Below are positions 26,287 to 34,793 of a DNA stretch of 40,463 nt, piece by piece. The number at the start of each line of letters is the position of its first letter. Position 1 is the first letter of the stretch. The position numbers and the translations under genes are program-made. The stretch covers positions 1 through 40,463 of the forward strand of contig JANZZL010000085.1 of NCBI GenBank assembly GCA_026419405.1, in the 5' to 3' direction. Under the pieces are notes generated by a model. It ran no database searches and had not been told where the DNA came from. It saw only the letters and a list, made by a program, of their open reading frames with translations. Source of the stretch: Paracoccaceae bacterium. GTDB lineage: Bacteria > Pseudomonadota > Alphaproteobacteria > Rhodobacterales > Rhodobacteraceae.

Positions 26287-26881
26287 TCTCTCCCGCCGTT
26301 CCGCCCTCGTCGTCCTGACCGGCCTCGGCGCCGCGGCCCTCCTGCCCGGTGGCGCGGCGGCGCTGAGCGACGCGGAGGCCCGCGACCTCGTCGGCCGTGT
26401 CGTGGGAGAGATCAACGCGATCATCAACTCCGGGCGGTCCGAGGCGGCGATGATCCGCGAGTTCGAGCGCGTGTTCGCCCGCTACGCGGACGTGCCCGTG
26501 ATCGCGCGCAGCGTCCTCGGCCCGGCGGCACGGAGCGCCTCGGCAGCCGACCTGCGCGCCTATACCGAGGCGTTCCAGGGCTACATGGCGCGCAAGTACG
26601 GCAAGCGCTTCCGCGAGTTCGCCGGAGCGCGGATCGAGGTCACCGGCGCGCAGCGCGTGCGCACCTACTACGAGGTCATCTCCACCGCCCGGCTGCGGGG
26701 GCAGGCGCCCTTCGAGGTGCGCTGGCGCGTGTCCGACCGGTCGGGGCGCGACCTGTTCTTCGACCTCATCATCGAGGGCGTGAGCATGCTGGTGACCGAG
26801 CGGGCCGAGATCGGGGCCATGCTCGACCGCCGCCGCGGCGATCTCAGGGCGCTGACCGAGGATCTGCGGCGCGCAGGCTAG
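26276..26881 (+). CDS. mlaC: MlaC-like periplasmic phospholipid-binding protein
   Basis: A 201-residue exported protein of the MlaC/Ttg2D family that ferries phospholipid between MlaA and the inner-membrane Mla transporter. The N-terminus (SRRSALVVLTG, then AALLPGGAAAL) has a Tat-like twin-arginine signal. The mature part includes YMARKYGKRFREF and the FDLIIEGVSMLVTERAEI block, typical for the family. GAGG precedes the ATG, which lies inside the mlaA gene (11-base overlap), so the two are probably translationally coupled. Confidence 0.92.
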   Translation: MSADLSRRSALVVLTGLGAAALLPGGAAALSDAEARDLVGRVVGEINAIINSGRSEAAMIREFERVFARYADVPVIARSVLGPAARSASAADLRAYTEAFQGYMARKYGKRFREFAGARIEVTGAQRVRTYYEVISTARLRGQAPFEVRWRVSDRSGRDLFFDLIIEGVSMLVTERAEIGAMLDRRRGDLRALTEDLRRAG

Positions 26882-26926
26882 GCCCTCGGCCGCGGGGGCG
26901 GCCGGGGTGCCGGGTCGGCGCCCAGG

Positions 26927-29116
26927 TCAGCGGAGGAGCTCGTTGAGCACGTCGATCAGGATCCGCTCGGCGACTTCGCCGGCATCGTCGCGCCGCGGGC
27001 CGCCGCCGCCGCCGCCGCCCTGCGGCACCCCGCCGTCCCCGTAGAGGACCTGGTCCTCGCGCGCCAGCGGCACCGGCTCGGGGCCGGGGTCCATCGGCAG
27101 CGGCCTGGGCGGAAGGCCCTCGTGCACGCGCAGCATGACCTCGCGCCAGATCTCGGCCGGCAGCCCGCCGCCGTTCACGCCGGCAAGCGGCGTGTTGTCG
27201 TCATAGCCCATCCAGACGCCCGCCACGTAGTCGGCGGTGAAGCCGATGAACCAGGCGTCGCGCGCCGACTGGGTGGTGCCGGTCTTGCCCGCCGCCTCGC
27301 GGTCGGGCAGGCGGGCGCGGGCGCCGGTGCCCTCGGTGATCACCTTGTTCAGCATGTAGACGAGCTTCGCCGCCGCCTCGGGCGAGATCACCTGCTGGCC
27401 CACCCCGCCGCCCGGCCCCATCAGGGGCTCGCTCTCGCCCTGCAGGCGCAGTTCCAGGACGCCGTAGGGCGTCACCCGGCGCCCGCCGGCGAGGAAGCCG
27501 GCATAGGCCCCGGTCATCTCGAGCAGGCTCGCCTCGGAAGCTCCCAGCGCCACCGCCGCGCCGGGGGCGAGCTCGCCGGTGAGCCCGAAACCCTCGGCCA
27601 CCTGCTTCACCCGGTCGCGGCCGACCGACTCGGCCACCCTCACGGCCGAGACGTTGAGCGAATTGGCGAGCGCCTCGGTCAGCGTGACCCGCCCGCGGTA
27701 GCGGTTGTCGTAGTTGCGCGGCGTCCACGGCGGCGCGCCGGGTTCCCGGATCGTGATCTGCTCGTCGAGGATCGTGTCGAACGGCCCGTAGCCCTGGTCC
27801 ATCGCCGCGGCGTAGATGAACGGCTTGAACGTCGAGCCGGTCTGGCGCACCGCCTGCGTCGCCCGGTTGAACGACCCCGCCGCCTGCGGTCCGCGCCCGC
27901 CCACCATCGCCCGCACCGCCCCGTCGGGCGACATCACCACGATCGCGGCCTGCGCCTTCGACCCCTCGCGCACCCTGGTGGCGAAGATGTCGGCGAGCGC
28001 CGATTCGGCCGCGCGCTGGATGCGCTGGTCGAGTGTCGTGCGGATCACCACGTCCTCGGTCGTGTCGCGGGTGAGGAAGTCGGGCCCGGCGTCCATCAGC
28101 CAGTCGGCGAAGGAACTGCCCGTCTCGGCGCGCGCCGTGCGGCTGAGGCTCGCGGGGTTCGCGCGCGCCCGCGCGGCCTGTTCCGCGGTGAGGTAGCCCT
28201 GCTCCTCCATCAGCCCGATGACCACGCTCGCCCGGTCGCGGGCGCGCTGGAGGTCGCGCGTGGGCGAGTAGTAGGAGGGCGCGACCAGAAGCCCCGCGAG
28301 CATGGCGCCCTCGGCCGGGGTGATCTCGGCCGCCGACTTGCCGAAGTAGCGCTGGGAGGCGGCCTCGAAGCCGCGCGTCCCGGCGCCGAGATAGGCGCGG
28401 TTGAGGTAGATCGTGAGGATCTCGTCCTTGGTGTAGCGCATCTCCATGCCGATGGCGAAGAGCGCCTCCTTCGCCTTGCGCCACAGCGTCGTCTGCCGGC
28501 AGTCGGCCTCGTACTCCGCCTCGCTCTTCCACTGCGCAGGGTCGTATTCCACGCCGAGGCACAGCAGCTTCGCCGTCTGCTGGGTGATCGTCGAGCCGCC
28601 GTTGCCCTGGAACGGCCCGCGCCCCTCGCGCAGGTTGATCCGCACCGCGCTGGCGATGCCGCGCGGGCTGACGCCGAAGTGGCGGTAGAACCGACGGTCC
28701 TCGGTGGCGATCACGGCATGCACCAGATGCGGCGAGGCCGTGTCGGGGGTGATCGTGCCGCCGAACTGCTCGCCCCGCCAGGCGAAGACGTTGCCATCGC
28801 GGTCGAGCATGGTGACCGACCCGCGCGCGCGGCCGTCGACGAGCTGCTCGACCGGCGGAAGCTGCGCGGCGAAGTAGGCCGCGGCGCCGAGCACCGCGAG
28901 GCCCCCGAACAGCGCCAGCCGCCAGGTCACCCCCCAGATCAGCCGCGTCACGAAGCCGACGAGGCCGGCGACCAGCCGCAGCAGCGGGTTGCGGGGCCCC
29001 TGGCGCTGCCGCCGCCGTCGCGCGGGCTTCGGCGGCGGCGCCGGTTTGGCGGCGCCGCGCGGCGGATAGCGCCGGTCTGCCACAAGGGGAGGTCGCCTTC
29101 TGCCGTTTCCGTTCAT
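26927..29116 (-). CDS. Class A penicillin-binding protein 1A (transglycosylase/transpeptidase)
   Basis: A 729-residue bifunctional cell-wall synthase. A Pro/Arg-rich cytoplasmic tail (1-~42) precedes a membrane anchor (about 62-84). The glycosyltransferase-51 domain has catalytic Glu139 in TEDRRFYRHFG and GGSTITQQTAK at 173-183. The transpeptidase domain has the active Ser428 in TGSTFKP, SLN at 486-488 and KTGTTQ at 611-616. Near the C-terminus is a run of eight glycines. The ATG at 29116 is chosen because the longer frame to 29356 crosses the regulatory region of glnK. The glnK leader region lies upstream, divergent. Confidence 0.95.
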   Translation of the reverse strand: MNGNGRRRPPLVADRRYPPRGAAKPAPPPKPARRRRQRQGPRNPLLRLVAGLVGFVTRLIWGVTWRLALFGGLAVLGAAAYFAAQLPPVEQLVDGRARGSVTMLDRDGNVFAWRGEQFGGTITPDTASPHLVHAVIATEDRRFYRHFGVSPRGIASAVRINLREGRGPFQGNGGSTITQQTAKLLCLGVEYDPAQWKSEAEYEADCRQTTLWRKAKEALFAIGMEMRYTKDEILTIYLNRAYLGAGTRGFEAASQRYFGKSAAEITPAEGAMLAGLLVAPSYYSPTRDLQRARDRASVVIGLMEEQGYLTAEQAARARANPASLSRTARAETGSSFADWLMDAGPDFLTRDTTEDVVIRTTLDQRIQRAAESALADIFATRVREGSKAQAAIVVMSPDGAVRAMVGGRGPQAAGSFNRATQAVRQTGSTFKPFIYAAAMDQGYGPFDTILDEQITIREPGAPPWTPRNYDNRYRGRVTLTEALANSLNVSAVRVAESVGRDRVKQVAEGFGLTGELAPGAAVALGASEASLLEMTGAYAGFLAGGRRVTPYGVLELRLQGESEPLMGPGGGVGQQVISPEAAAKLVYMLNKVITEGTGARARLPDREAAGKTGTTQSARDAWFIGFTADYVAGVWMGYDDNTPLAGVNGGGLPAEIWREVMLRVHEGLPPRPLPMDPGPEPVPLAREDQVLYGDGGVPQGGGGGGGPRRDDAGEVAERILIDVLNELLR

Positions 29117-29234
29117 GCCGGGCCGCTCTGCCTGCCGTCGTGTTCTTTCGGATTGCCGGCCACCATAGCGGAGCCCCGGGGGAATGTGGAGCGCGGAAGT
29201 CCCGCCGCCAAGGACCACCGGCGCATTCGTGCTT

Positions 29235-29251
29235 CGCACAGTTTTTGTGCA
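29235..29251 (+). promoter_or_regulatory. NtrC-type binding site upstream of glnK-amtB
   Basis: CGCAC-AGTTTTT-GTGCA matches the NtrC consensus TGCAC-N7-GTGCA at 9 of 10 specified bases. It is centred about 155 bp before the glnK start in an AT-rich island. NtrC control of glnK-amtB is well established in proteobacteria, and Rhodobacter NtrC is known to act from distant tandem sites with the housekeeping sigma factor. No sigma-54 promoter (GG-N10-GC) was found. Confidence 0.55.
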
Positions 29252-29262
29252 TTCGTCCAGAT

Positions 29263-29280
29263 TTGTGCAGAAATTGTGCA
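29263..29280 (+). promoter_or_regulatory. Two further TTGTGCA direct repeats (possible second NtrC-type site)
   Basis: TTGTGCA occurs at 29263-29269 and 29274-29280, 11 bp apart, repeating the right half of the palindrome at 29245-29251. These may be weaker half-sites for the same regulator. They do not form a full palindrome with correct spacing. Confidence 0.35.
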
Positions 29281-29397
29281 AGACGCGCCGACCGCCCCCG
29301 CGCATCGCGCCGCCATTCCTTGAGTCCGTCGGCGGCCGCACCCTCAGTGCCCGCATGGCAATCCGCGGGACCGCCCGCGACTGGCAAGGGGAAGAAC

Positions 29398-29736
29398 GTG
29401 AAACTGATCATAGCAGCGATCAAGCCGTTCAAGCTCGACGACGTGCGCGAGGCGCTCACCGCCATCGGCGTGCGCGGAATGATGGTCACCGAGATCAAGG
29501 GGTTCGGCACGCAGTCGGGCCATACCGAGATCTACCGCGGCGCCGAATACGCCGTGAACTTCGTGCCGAAGATGAAGCTCGAGATCGTCGTCAGCTCGGC
29601 GATGGCCGACCAGGTGGTGGAGACGATCCAGAGGACGGCGCGCACCGACAAGATCGGCGACGGGAAGATCTTCGTGCTCGACGTGCTCCAGGCGGTGCGG
29701 GTGCGCACCGGCGAGACCGGCGAAGACGCGATCTGA
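29398..29736 (+). CDS. glnK: P-II nitrogen regulatory protein GlnK
   Basis: A 112-residue P-II protein of exactly the family length. It reads nitrogen and energy status (2-oxoglutarate, ATP/ADP), controls AmtB by binding it, and is uridylylated at Tyr51, which is present in the T-loop (EYAVNFVPK). The C-terminal region DKIGDGKIFVLDV is the P-II signature. The start is GTG at 29398, preceded by AAGGGG; it gives the exact family N-terminus. amtB follows after 14 bases, which favours GlnK over GlnB. The upstream gap carries an NtrC-type site. Confidence 0.96.
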   Translation: MKLIIAAIKPFKLDDVREALTAIGVRGMMVTEIKGFGTQSGHTEIYRGAEYAVNFVPKMKLEIVVSSAMADQVVETIQRTARTDKIGDGKIFVLDVLQAVRVRTGETGEDAI

Positions 29737-29750
29737 GAGGGGACAGGACC

Positions 29751-31106
29751 ATGCAACTGACGAAACATATCGCGCTTGCCGGCGCGCTGGCGCTGATCCC
29801 GGCGCTGGGCCTGGCGCAGGAGGCGACCCAGGCCGCCGCCGAGGCCGCCGAGGCGGTCGAGGAGGCCGCGGCGATCATCGAGAAGGGTGACGTCGCCTGG
29901 ATGATGACGGCCTCGCTGCTCGTGCTCTTCATGATCGTGCCGGGGCTCGCGCTGTTCTACGGCGGCCTCGTGCGCGCCAAGAACATGCTTTCGGTGCTGA
30001 TGCAGTGCACCGTCGTGGCCTCGATGGTCATGGTGATCTGGGTGCTCTGGGGCTATTCGTTCGCCTTCGGCGGCTCGACCTCGCCCTTCTGGGGGGGCAC
30101 CGCCAAGCTGTTCCTCGCGGGCGTGACGCCCGACAGCACCGCAGCCACCTTCAGCGACGGCATCGTGCTGCCGGAATACGTCTTCATCGCCTTCCAGATG
30201 ACCTTCGCGGCGATCACCCCGGCGCTGATCGTCGGCGGCTTCGCCGAGCGCATCAAGTTCTCGGCGGTGCTGCTGTTCAGCGCGCTCTGGGTGACCTTCG
30301 TCTACTTCCCCGTCGCGCACATGGTCTGGGACGCCGCCGGGCTGATCTTCAACTGGGGCGCGATCGGCTTCGCGGGCGGCACGGTGGTGCACATCAACGC
30401 CGGGGTTGCGGCGCTCGTCGCGGCCATCGTGATCGGGCCGCGGGTCGGCTACGGCAAGGACAACATGGCCCCGCACTCGATGACGCTGACGATGGTCGGC
30501 GCGGGCATGCTCTGGGTCGGCTGGTTCGGCTTCAATGCGGGCTCGAACCTCGAGGCGACCTCGGGCGCGACGCTGGCCATGATCAACACCTTCGTGGCCA
30601 CCGCCGCCGCGGTCCTCGCCTGGTGCCTGATCGAGGCCGTCTCCCGCGGCAAGGCCTCGGGCCTCGGCGCCGCCTCGGGCATCGTGGCGGGCCTCGTCGC
30701 GATCCCCCCCGCCTGCGGCACGGTCGGCCCCGTCGGCGCGATCGTGCTGGGCGCGGTGGCCTCGGCGGCCTGCTACTTCTTCTGCTCCACCGTCAAGCAC
30801 GCCTTCGGCTACGACGACAGCCTCGACGTGTTCGGCATCCACGGCATCGGCGGGATCGTCGGCGCCATCGGCACCGGCATCCTGACGGCGCCGTGGCTCG
30901 GCGGCACGGGCGCCGAGGACTTCTCGATCGCCGCCCAGACCTGGATCCAGATCAAGGCCGTCCTCGTCACCATCGCCTGGTGCGGCATCGTCTCGCTCGT
31001 GATCCTCTACGTGGTGAAGGCGATCACCGGCCTGAGGGTCAGGGACGAGGAGGAGCGCGAGGGGCTCGACCTCACCTCGCACGGCGAGCGCGCCTACAGC
31101 TACTGA
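29751..31106 (+). CDS. amtB: Ammonium transporter AmtB
   Basis: A 451-residue inner-membrane ammonium channel. A cleavable signal peptide (about 1-22) and a short Ala/Glu-rich periplasmic part precede eleven membrane helices starting near residue 50 (SLLVLFMIVPGLALFYGGLVRAKN). Typical blocks include AFQMTFAAITPALIVGGFAERIKF and FGIHGIGGIVGAIGTGI, which contains one of the twin pore histidines; GGTVVHINAGVAALVAA is also conserved. The length and the C-terminal tail, which binds GlnK, are normal. It is co-transcribed with glnK. A strong inverted repeat follows. Confidence 0.96.
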   Translation: MQLTKHIALAGALALIPALGLAQEATQAAAEAAEAVEEAAAIIEKGDVAWMMTASLLVLFMIVPGLALFYGGLVRAKNMLSVLMQCTVVASMVMVIWVLWGYSFAFGGSTSPFWGGTAKLFLAGVTPDSTAATFSDGIVLPEYVFIAFQMTFAAITPALIVGGFAERIKFSAVLLFSALWVTFVYFPVAHMVWDAAGLIFNWGAIGFAGGTVVHINAGVAALVAAIVIGPRVGYGKDNMAPHSMTLTMVGAGMLWVGWFGFNAGSNLEATSGATLAMINTFVATAAAVLAWCLIEAVSRGKASGLGAASGIVAGLVAIPPACGTVGPVGAIVLGAVASAACYFFCSTVKHAFGYDDSLDVFGIHGIGGIVGAIGTGILTAPWLGGTGAEDFSIAAQTWIQIKAVLVTIAWCGIVSLVILYVVKAITGLRVRDEEEREGLDLTSHGERAYSY

Positions 31107-31133
31107 GCCGCGCGCGCAGCCAGTCGCGCAACC

Positions 31134-31160
31134 GGGCCGGCGGTGCACCACCGCCGGCCC
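31134..31160. terminator. Inverted repeat between convergent amtB and aminotransferase genes
   Basis: GGGCCGGCGGTG and CACCGCCGGCCC form a perfect 12-bp stem with a 3-base loop, 28 bases after amtB and 11 bases before the end of the facing gene. No clear T-run follows on either side, so it may act as a weak bidirectional terminator or an RNA end-protecting stem. Confidence 0.5.
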
Positions 31161-31170
31161 CTTGCGTTGC

Positions 31171-32355
31171 CTACACCCCGGCCTCGGCGATCGCGCGCGC
31201 CAGAACCGGCACGGTCGCCGCGTTCAGGCCTGCGATGTTGATGCGCGAATCCCCCACCATGTAGATGCCGTGGTCGGCGCGCATCCGCTCCACCTGCTCG
31301 GGGGTGGCGCCGATCCGGCTGAACATGCCGCGATGCGCGGCGATGAAGCCGAACCGGTCCGAGCCCGTCGCCTGCCGCAGCTCGGCGGCGAGCTGCTCGC
31401 GCAGGCGCAGCATGGAAAGCCGGGTCGCCTCCAGCTCGGCCTCCCAGTCGGCCCTGAGCGCGGGGTCGGTCAGGATCATGGTCACGAGCCGCGCGCCGTG
31501 ATCCGGCGGGAACGAGAAGTTCTGCCGGTTGAGGAAGGCGAGGTTGGCCTGCGCGAGCTCCCGCGTCGCCGGGTCGGGGGCAAGGGCCACGAGCAGCCCG
31601 GTGCGTTCGCGGTAGATGCCGAAGTTCTTCGAGCAGGAGGCCGCGATCAGAAGCTCCGGCAGCCGCCGGGCGAGAAGCCGCGTCGGCGCGGCATCGGCCT
31701 CGAGCCCGTCGCCGAAGCCCTGATAGGCAAGATCGACGAGCGCGGTCGCGCCCCTGCGGGCGAGCAGCTCCGCGATCTCTGCCCACTGCGCGGGGTCGGG
31801 GTTGGCCCCCGTGGGGTTGTGGCAGCAGCCGTGCAGCAGCACCACGTCGCCGGGCGCCACCTGCTCGAGGTCGGCCATCATGCCCGCGAAGTCCACCCCG
31901 CGCGTGGCCTCGTCGAAGTAGCGGTAGTCGCGCGTCGGCAGGCCGAGGTGGCGCACGATCGAGTTGTGGTTCGGCCAGGTCGGCGCCGAGAGCCAGACGG
32001 TGGCGCCGGGCGCGGCCAGGCGGACGAGCTCCAGCGCCTGCCGCACCGCCCCGGTGCCGCCGGGCTGCGCCGCGAAGGCGATCCGGTCGCGCGGCACGGC
32101 ATCGCCGAGGATCAGGGCCGAGAGCGCTTCGCCGAAGGCGGGGTCGCCGGCAAGCCCGGTGTACGCCTTGGTCGTCTCGGTCTCCCACAGGCGCTTCTCG
32201 GCGGCCTTGACGGCGCGCATCACCGGGGTCACGCCCTCCGCGTTGCGGTAGACGCCGACGCCGAGGTCGATCTTGCCGCTCCGCGGGTCGTCGCGGAACA
32301 TCTGCATCAGCATCAGGATCTTGTCGGCGGGCTGGGGCTTGAGGTTCGTCAGCAT
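31171..32355 (-). CDS. Aspartate/aromatic amino acid aminotransferase
   Basis: A 394-residue PLP-dependent class I aminotransferase of the AspC/TyrB type, which interconverts amino acids (aspartate, aromatic amino acids) with 2-oxo acids. The PLP-binding Lys243 lies in SCSKNFGIYRERTG. Other typical blocks are LGVGVYRNAEG near 31-41 and LLHGCCHNPTGANPD. It starts at an ATG sharing one base with the sseA stop (TGATG), so translation is coupled. Members of this family can also transaminate cysteine to 3-mercaptopyruvate, the substrate of the upstream enzyme. Confidence 0.93.
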   Translation of the reverse strand: MLTNLKPQPADKILMLMQMFRDDPRSGKIDLGVGVYRNAEGVTPVMRAVKAAEKRLWETETTKAYTGLAGDPAFGEALSALILGDAVPRDRIAFAAQPGGTGAVRQALELVRLAAPGATVWLSAPTWPNHNSIVRHLGLPTRDYRYFDEATRGVDFAGMMADLEQVAPGDVVLLHGCCHNPTGANPDPAQWAEIAELLARRGATALVDLAYQGFGDGLEADAAPTRLLARRLPELLIAASCSKNFGIYRERTGLLVALAPDPATRELAQANLAFLNRQNFSFPPDHGARLVTMILTDPALRADWEAELEATRLSMLRLREQLAAELRQATGSDRFGFIAAHRGMFSRIGATPEQVERMRADHGIYMVGDSRINIAGLNAATVPVLARAIAEAGV

Positions 32356-33209
32356 CAGTCTGTTCCGGTGGCGACCTTGAGGTCCTTGTAGAGGCCCCAT
32401 TCGGCCCAGGAGCCGTCATAGAGCGCATGGCGGCGCCCGAGCACCTCGAGCGCGAGCGAGAGGATCGCGGCGGTCACGCCCGAGCCGCAGGTGGTGATGA
32501 CGGGCTTCGCGGGGTCCACTCCGGCCTCGGCGAAGATGCGGGCCAGTTCGGCCGGCGGCCGCAGCGTGCCGTCGGGGTTGAGCAGCCGGCGGTAGTGCAC
32601 GTTCCGCGACCCCGGGATGTGGCCGGCGCGCAGGCCGGGGCGCGGCTCGGGCTCGGTGCCGGCGAAGCGCTCGGGCGACCGGGCGTCCACGATCTCCCAG
32701 TCGCCGAGCTTCGCGGCGGCGGCGACCTGGGTGACGTCCTTCACCAGGTGGTTCTGCCGGCTGACGGTCATGTGCCGGTCGCGGACGACCGGGGGCAGGT
32801 CCTCGACCTCGCGGCCCTCGGCGCGCCATTTCGGGAAGCCGCCGTCCAGCACCGCGACATCGGTCTTGCCCATCAGGCGGAACAGCCACCAGACGCGCGC
32901 GGCCGAGAACAGCCCCGCGCCGTCGTAGACCACCACCTGATGCCCGTCGCCCACGCCCATCGCCCGCATCCGCGACACGAACTTCTCGGGCGGCGGCGCC
33001 ATGTGCGGCAGCTCCGAACGGGCGTCGGAGATCTCGTCGATGTCGAAGAAGCGGGCGCCGGGGATGTGCGCGGCGGCATATTCCGCCTTCGCGTCGCGGC
33101 CCATGTCGGGCAGGTACCAGGAGGCGTCGAGGATCCGCAGGTCGGGGTCGCGCAGATGCGCGGCGAGCCAGGCCGTGGAAACCAGCGTCTTGGGGTCGTC
33201 GTAGGGCAT
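32355..33209 (-). CDS. sseA: 3-mercaptopyruvate sulfurtransferase
   Basis: A 284-residue two-domain rhodanese. The inactive first domain (about 1-140) and the catalytic second domain (about 160-280) are both present. The active-site loop around Cys241 reads TTCGSGVTA; CGSGVTA is the signature of mercaptopyruvate sulfurtransferases, distinct from the CRKG-type loop of rhodanese. It transfers sulfur from 3-mercaptopyruvate to thiols or thioredoxin. GAGGA precedes the ATG at 33209. It is coupled to the aminotransferase by a TGATG overlap and is divergent from the M20 amidohydrolase. Confidence 0.95.
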   Translation of the reverse strand: MPYDDPKTLVSTAWLAAHLRDPDLRILDASWYLPDMGRDAKAEYAAAHIPGARFFDIDEISDARSELPHMAPPPEKFVSRMRAMGVGDGHQVVVYDGAGLFSAARVWWLFRLMGKTDVAVLDGGFPKWRAEGREVEDLPPVVRDRHMTVSRQNHLVKDVTQVAAAAKLGDWEIVDARSPERFAGTEPEPRPGLRAGHIPGSRNVHYRRLLNPDGTLRPPAELARIFAEAGVDPAKPVITTCGSGVTAAILSLALEVLGRRHALYDGSWAEWGLYKDLKVATGTD

Positions 33210-33328
33210 CGGCGGGTCCTCGCGGGTCGGGCCAGCCTTACGCGCGCTCTGCCCGCGAGGCAAGGCGGCCGGTTGCGCCCGGCCGCGCTTCGGGGCTTGA
33301 TGGGCGGCACGATCTGGAGGACGGAGCG

Positions 33329-34768
33329 ATGCGGAACGCAGCGGCAATCTGGGATCGGGTCGAGGCGCATGCCCCCGACCTGATCGGCCTGTCCGACCGC
33401 GTGTGGGAGACGCCCGAGACGCTCTATGCCGAATTCCGGTCCGCGGCCGAACACGCCGCCATGCTGCGCGCCAAGGGCTTCCGCGTCGCCGAGGGCGTGG
33501 CCGGCATCCCCACCGCGGTCATGGGCGAGGCGGGCGAGGGCGGCCCGGTCATCGCCATCCTCGGCGAATACGACGCGCTGCCCGGCCTGTCGCAGGTGGC
33601 CGGCATCGCCGAGCCGCGCGAGCTGGTGCCCGGCGGCGCCGGCCACGGCTGCGGCCACAACCTGCTGGGGGCGGCGGCGCTGCTCGCCGCCTGCGCCGTG
33701 AAGGACTGGCTCGAGGCCACCGGCACGCCGGGGCGGGTGCGCTACTACGGCTGCCCGGCCGAGGAAGGGGGGGCGGCCAAGACCTTCATGGTCCGCGCGG
33801 GTCTCTTCGACGACGTCGCCGCCGCCGTCACCTGGCACCCCAACGACATGACGCGCGTCGGCCCGGCGCTGAGCCTTGCCAACACCCGGATCGACTTCAC
33901 CTTCGAGGGCCGCGCCAGCCACGCGGCCGTCAGCCCCCATCTCGGCCGGTCGGCGCTCGATGCGGTGGAGCTGATGTCGGTCGGCGTGAACTACCTGCGC
34001 GAGCACGTGCCCCAGGACGCGCGCATCCACTACGCCTATCTCGACGCGGGCGGCCGGGCGCCGAACGTGGTCCAGGCGCGCGCCGCGGTGCGCTACTCGA
34101 TCCGGGCGCTCCGGCTGGCCGACATGCTCGCGCTCGTCGAGCGGGTCAAGGACGTGGCGCGCGGCGCCGCGCTGATGACCGGAACGCGGGTCGCGATGAA
34201 GGTGTTCTCGGCGGTGTCGAACATGCTCGGCAACCGCACGATGGACCGGGCGATGCAGGCGGCGATGGAGGAACTCGGCCCCGTGCCGTTCGATGCCGCC
34301 GACCGGGCCTTCGCCGCGGCGATCCAGGCGACGCTGGGCGAGGGCGACATCGCCGCCTCCTACCGGATCGTCGGCATGGCGCCGCGCGCCGACACGCCGC
34401 TCTGCGACTGGGTGGTGCCGCTCGGCCAGATCGGCGAGGTGATGATCGGCTCGACCGATGTCGCCGACGTGAGCTGGAAGGTGCCGCTCGCCGAGGCGCT
34501 GGTTGCGACGCACGCCATCGGCACGCCCGCGCATACCTGGCAGATCACCGCGCAGGGCAAGTCGCCGGCGGCGCACAAGGGAATGGTCCATGCCGCGAAG
34601 GTGATGGCGCGGACGGCCGAGCGGCTCCTGGCCGACCCCGCGCTTCTGGCCGAGGCGCGCGCCGAGCACGCGGCGCGTCTGGCCGCCGAACCCTACGTCT
34701 GCCCGATGCCCGAGGATGTGACGCCGCCTCTCGTGCCGCGTCCCGAGCCGGCGGCTGCGGCCGGCTGA
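33329..34768 (+). CDS. M20-family amidohydrolase (AbgB-like)
   Basis: A 479-residue zinc peptidase/amidohydrolase most like AbgB, a subunit of p-aminobenzoyl-glutamate hydrolase. Metal-binding features are GEYDALPG (Asp82), AGHGCGHNLLG (His106 and His110) and CPAEEGG (Glu145/146). The lid/dimerisation domain lies near 185-310. GGAGG precedes the ATG. No AbgA partner or AbgT transporter is nearby, so the substrate may be another N-acyl or indole-acyl amino acid. It converges with smpB. Confidence 0.9.
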   Translation: MRNAAAIWDRVEAHAPDLIGLSDRVWETPETLYAEFRSAAEHAAMLRAKGFRVAEGVAGIPTAVMGEAGEGGPVIAILGEYDALPGLSQVAGIAEPRELVPGGAGHGCGHNLLGAAALLAACAVKDWLEATGTPGRVRYYGCPAEEGGAAKTFMVRAGLFDDVAAAVTWHPNDMTRVGPALSLANTRIDFTFEGRASHAAVSPHLGRSALDAVELMSVGVNYLREHVPQDARIHYAYLDAGGRAPNVVQARAAVRYSIRALRLADMLALVERVKDVARGAALMTGTRVAMKVFSAVSNMLGNRTMDRAMQAAMEELGPVPFDAADRAFAAAIQATLGEGDIAASYRIVGMAPRADTPLCDWVVPLGQIGEVMIGSTDVADVSWKVPLAEALVATHAIGTPAHTWQITAQGKSPAAHKGMVHAAKVMARTAERLLADPALLAEARAEHAARLAAEPYVCPMPEDVTPPLVPRPEPAAAAG

Positions 34769-34793
34769 GCCGCGGCGCGGAACGGCCGGACGG

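Noticed and set aside
27122-29323. 733-codon open frame opposite the class A PBP
   Set aside because: It is a shadow of the PBP gene caused by GC-rich third positions. Its translation is His/Arg/Pro-rich with no motif, while the PBP strand has all catalytic motifs.
29281-29397. Sigma-54 promoter for glnK
   Set aside because: No GG-N10-GC with surrounding consensus was found; TGGCA near 29355 has no correctly spaced GC.
29140-29397. Upstream extension of GlnK
   Set aside because: It would run through the NtrC-type site, and the GTG at 29398 gives the exact 112-residue family length.
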